The notes under the pieces are model-generated. The model had not been told where the DNA came from, made no database searches, and saw only the letters and a list, made by a program, of their open reading frames with translations. The position numbers and the translations under genes are program-made. 64,000 nt of DNA from Plumapathes pennacea (Eukaryota > Cnidaria > Anthozoa > Antipatharia > Myriopathidae). Positions 60,763 to 64,000 of the stretch are shown piece after piece; the first letter of the stretch is position 1, and each line of letters opens with the position of its first letter. The stretch covers positions 16,174,443-16,238,442 of the forward strand of contig OZ038464.1 in assembly GCA_964036295.1 (NCBI GenBank), in the 5' to 3' direction.

Positions 60763-62342
60763 TTTGTAAGACAAATTCAATCTAACTCGTCCCCAGGTCC
60801 ATCCGCATGAAAAGGTCAATTGTTAAAATGCCGCTGACTTTCCATTGATCTCGCGGGCTCGACAATACCTCATTTTGGTTAAGCACTTGGTATGTGACTG
60901 TTCATGGGACTTTCTATTGCAAACAACGAAACAAAAGGCATGCTATTCTAATTGTCGTTATTTAAGTTTCTAACATTTCTCTATGCAGCTGCATGCAATT
61001 ATTTGTTCAAATAAAAACCGTGAGATATCAGATTTTTCGCGGGCAAATTGAAACGAACTATTCGCTATTTTCTTGTCTGAGCAATGAAACATTCCCCTGT
61101 TTTTGACACTTTCAATTGGGTAGTTAGAGCAATTTCGCGCTGTACTCTCCTTATTCGAAAGCAACAGACGCACAACTTCTGTCATTCATTAAGCATATTA
61201 GTGGTATTCTTCTATGGAAGTCAGTGCGTTCTTGAGGGTACTTGTGGTGAACGCTGCATAGGCGGACAACGCAGACTTTCATAGCAATTTAAGCCGGAGC
61301 TCATTTTATGCCTTTCTAAGATGTAAGAGTTTAGAATGGAGACAATTTTGGCTATAACTTGGCCGGAACGTGACCGATTTTAGCGGATGCTGGTTTGGGT
61401 GTAGATCCGGATGTTGTTGCGGTTTGTGTACGTGCTTGTGCCCAAACGTATTCGAGTACAGGAGCTATCGGAAACGTGTGCGTGCTTATGCGCAAACATC
61501 TACGGGTACAGGAGCTAACAGAAACGTGTGGGGGTGCGGGAGCGATTCCAAGTTTGTGGGTGCAGGTGCGGGTGCATCAGGTGTCCCATTTTGTTGCTCA
61601 GCCACTTTGTGTTTACTCAAGAGATTGTAATAGTACAAAATATAGCAGTGATGAAAATGTATAAAAATGTCATATTTTGCTAGTTCATCAACAATGAAAT
61701 GCAGGATATGTCACAGAAAGTTCAATCTCAACGGATGGATGAACGGATTAACCGAGAGTGACGACCGTGACGTCACGGAACCGCGCGGCATGTGTTCAAA
61801 TAACTCGAGTGTCGGGCTCTTCAAGAGGGAGGGGAGGAGAGGGAAAGGAGAAAGGTTTTTCCTTAGGTAGAGGGGGAAAGGAGAGCCTGACACAAAGCCA
61901 ACAAGCAGAAGACAAGAAAACAGCCTTTCGCCTCTTAACGCGCCCCCATATCTTTGACCAAACAAAAAATGACGCCCTTAATTTATTTAGGGTACTTTTG
62001 GTCGTGGGACGTGGGGCCTTGGGGTTGTTTTGTTGTTTGGGTAACCCTATGGTATGTGGAGATGCATGGTTTTCAACAAGTGAGTTTCCGTCGCTCTCAA
62101 CCGAAAAACAGTATAATCGAGCCATCAGGACAGAAACCAGTAATCGAAGAAAATCAGCAGCATTTCATTTAGGTTTAATAGCAACACAACCCCAAGTTCT
62201 TACAAAAGTATTGTAACCTTGGATAAACCAAGCTGACAAACGAAATGCAGTAGCGGTAATAGCCTTTAGGATTACTTGATCTAGTGTTGAAATTCACTTA
62301 ACGGTTCTTTATTCAGGAGAAGAGATGCCAGCATCAGTAAGT
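60763..62342. other. 5' flank of SMARCC and 3' flank of the right-edge gene
   Basis: 1.6 kb without a supported gene. The open frame at 61758-62216 is low-complexity (Gly/Arg/Lys from a purine-rich stretch), with no homolog I can recognise. Confidence 0.4.
61431..61530. repeat. Two 50-bp tandem copies
   Basis: The unit beginning cgtgcttgtgcccaaacgta and containing 'gtacaggagcta' recurs 50 bp later with several differences. Degenerate GTGCGGGTGC motifs follow. Confidence 0.65.
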
Positions 62343-64000
62343 TTATACAACAACGCCGAGCTTGTTAAGTACAACGTTTGTCAGATCTCGGACTGTATTA
62401 GGATCCCTGCAAAGAAGATGCAAAACCATGTCATCATTTCTTAGTTTCACTTCGCCCTTCTGTCAAGTCAATCGCCCTCTTTCATTCTGTTAGCTTGCCA
62501 ATAAAATAGACCAAATTTGCGGCAATTTCAAGACGTAGTGACAAGTTTAGTCGGGGTGGGATAGGCAATTGACCCCTTCACTCCCAAGAGTGATCAACTC
62601 CAGTTTTCTCCAAAGAAAAAGTTTAACACACCTCTGAGCTGCAATCACACTCCCTTCCTCTTCTTGTATGTCTGCACTTAGTCCCTCCAAACGACGCTGA
62701 ATGTGAAGTACGCACGACTTCATGTTCTCCACGGACTTCTTACCTGCAACGCATTCAACACAAGAGTGATCAACTTCTACATTCCCCTCTAATCTTTAAC
62801 TAGCGATGATGTGAACAGTTTGGAGAATTTTCCACTTGATGAAAGCTAATTCCATTCCCACTTCATCACATTTTATTCTTAAACGTTGGGAGAATCATGC
62901 ACATTCTGTATTTTGAGCTTGGGAGTGAAAGGGTCAAACTGTGAAAACGCAAACCGAAAAACCAACAACAAAGTAAACGTACAGGTTTCGCTTGACAATG
63001 GGGTCGTTTATACAAGAGAAAACAAGCCGCGGCTTCCATAAGACGTGAACACCTCGTATAAATGGTACGAAATCCACGTTCACGGCTTACAGAAGCCGCA
63101 GTTTATCCTGGCCTAGGGGTTTTGAGCTGGTCCTACCGAAGACGCGGCTTACCTTGGACGTGAAACCGTGAACCATTTATACGAGCAGTTCGCGTCTTGT
63201 GTAAGCCGTACTCGTATAAAAGGGTCTGTTCACGTCTTAGGTAAGTAACGGCATATTTTCTCTCGTATAAACGACCCTAATGTTTCTCATTTAGTCCTTC
63301 GAAGGGTTAACACAAGAAGACATTGAATCTGCTCAACGTAAACGCTGACCCTAGAATGTACTCATTGAGAGATCTCATTCGAGTGGTCCTACCTGTGAGA
63401 ACTGCGAGAATCACAAGCATCACAGCTCTGTAGCTCTCCACTGTTTCCATGGCATCCGAAACCACGAAACCTTCCAGCTCGTAGATCAAGGACCTATGAG
63501 CAGAAAAAGATTTGATTGAATGCTCCTGCTCCCGAACGAAAATTCGCTGCACTGCAAGTCAAACGTGAACTCAAACTCACTGGAAAAAAAATCAATATCC
63601 CGGCTTTGAAGACGCGCTGTACATATCTCGACATTCACAAATAAAATGATAAACTCCGACCTGACCCTTACAGTACTTAGGCCCGGGTCAAACGCCGTAC
63701 TTCAAATGAGCCAAACTCAATGCAAATTAGCTCAAACAATGGATTTTGCTCATTTGCATTGAGTTCGGCCCATGCGAAATACGGCGTTTGACCCTGGTCT
63801 TATTGGACGATAGGAAATTGTGAGTCGACTGGTGGGTAATTCCTTTGCAAGCGCTCAAGTTACTAAGGCGAATAAATAGTTTATCAGGTCCAGTTATTTT
63901 GTTACCTTAAGAGGACTTGCGACTTCACCAGAATTCCAAGCACACATGAGGAGACCGGGGGCAAGTCGGCCAGGCTGTTAAGAGACTGGGCCTCAGGAGC
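62343..64000 (-). CDS. Unrecognised conserved-looking protein, C-terminal part (partial)
   Basis: Four exons: 63906-64000 (cut by the window edge), 63393-63493, 62632-62743, 62343-62406; phases agree up to TAA at 62343-62345. Readable segments include LPPVSSCVLGILVKSQ, LIYELEGFVVSDAMETVES, YRAVMLVILAVLTGKK, VENMKSCVLHIQRRLEGL and the end DPNTVRDLTNVVLNKLGVVV. Helix-rich, Leu/Val-rich spacing suggests an alpha-solenoid or helical-bundle protein. I cannot assign a family. The splice phases and protein-like composition make it a real gene. Confidence 0.7.
62571..62620. mobile_element. TTAA-family MITE, left-end fragment
   Basis: TTGACCCCTTCACTCCCAAG then agtgatcaactccagttttc. It stops about 12 bp before the exon at 62632-62743. 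Confidence 0.6.
62765..62937. mobile_element. TTAA-family MITE, lacking the outer left end
   Basis: Begins at agagtgatcaacttctacat and runs to TTTGAGCTTGGGAGTGAAAG then GGTCAAA. It lies 22 bp from the other side of the 112-nt exon. Confidence 0.6.
63001..63277. mobile_element. MITE with inverted ends GGGTCGTTTATACRAGAGAA
   Basis: Left GGGTCGTTTATACAAGAGAA and right TTCTCTCGTATAAACGACCC are inverted repeats. The interior also has repeated ACGTGAAC and GTATAAATGG/CATTTATACG motifs in inverted order. Non-coding; no clear target duplication. Confidence 0.65.
63680..63799. mobile_element. 120-bp MITE with TTA target duplication
   Basis: Left GGCCCGGGTCAAACGCCGTA and right TACGGCGTTTGACCCTGGTC are inverted repeats, flanked by TTA at 63677-63679 and 63800-63802. 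The interior is itself an inverted repeat around tttgctcatttgcattgag. Confidence 0.8.

Noticed and set aside
61758-62216. 152-codon frame on the plus strand
   Set aside because: Its Gly/Arg/Lys/Glu-rich start reflects a purine-rich tract; overlapping frames are open on the other strand; no motif.

Overview
The window is animal nuclear DNA, most likely from a cnidarian and probably a stony coral. Genes are split by short GT-AG introns, both strands are used, the DNA is AT-rich, and small non-autonomous transposons are dense. The encoded proteins are animal-type: DHX35, a SWI/SNF SMARCC subunit, aprataxin, a granulin and a prostanoid-like GPCR. The coral call is an inference from gene content and repeat style. 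No marker gene fixes the genus. All exon models were traced by hand from reading frames, splice sites and phase, with no transcript evidence.

Layout, left to right. (1) 209-6437, minus: N-terminal half of the DEAH helicase DHX35, 12 exons including one of 9 nt; the rest lies off the left edge. (2) 8247-16809, plus: a granulin precursor of about 1,734 residues and 22 granulin domains, 19 of them in a 228-bp tandem array inside one 4.5-kb exon. (3) 17333-23734, minus: a LisH/WD40 protein in 13 exons that splice in frame, except that exon 9 carries an in-frame TAA. (4) 24184-26785, plus: a mitochondrial-looking deoxynucleoside kinase family protein whose substrate region resembles bacterial dAK/dGK. 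(5) 29081-34863, minus: a prostanoid (EP-like) receptor with a long C-tail and a large 21-bp minisatellite in an intron. (6) 37284-44071, plus: aprataxin, lacking an FHA domain. Its 3.4-kb last intron holds an intronless 338-codon gene of unknown function on the other strand (41896-42912). (7) 45176-60762, minus: a complete SMARCC (BAF155/BAF170) gene with 34 exons whose lengths sum to 1,065 codons. (8) 62343-64000, minus: the last four exons of a protein I do not recognise, cut by the right edge.

Neighbours are mostly arranged as divergent pairs (DHX35/granulin, LisH-WD40/kinase) or convergent pairs (granulin/LisH-WD40, kinase/GPCR, aprataxin/SMARCC). There is no operon and no sign of a shared pathway; this is an ordinary gene-dense stretch. 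Several MITE families run through introns and spacers: a TTAA-ended family with about 12 segments, two 239/240-bp copies with CWG target duplications, TTA-duplication elements, TA-duplication pogo-like elements, two fold-back elements and one tRNA-derived SINE. The most unusual items are the homogenised granulin array, the TAA in the LisH/WD40 gene, the bacterial-like kinase, the changed ligand-site residue in the GPCR, and the nested orphan gene.
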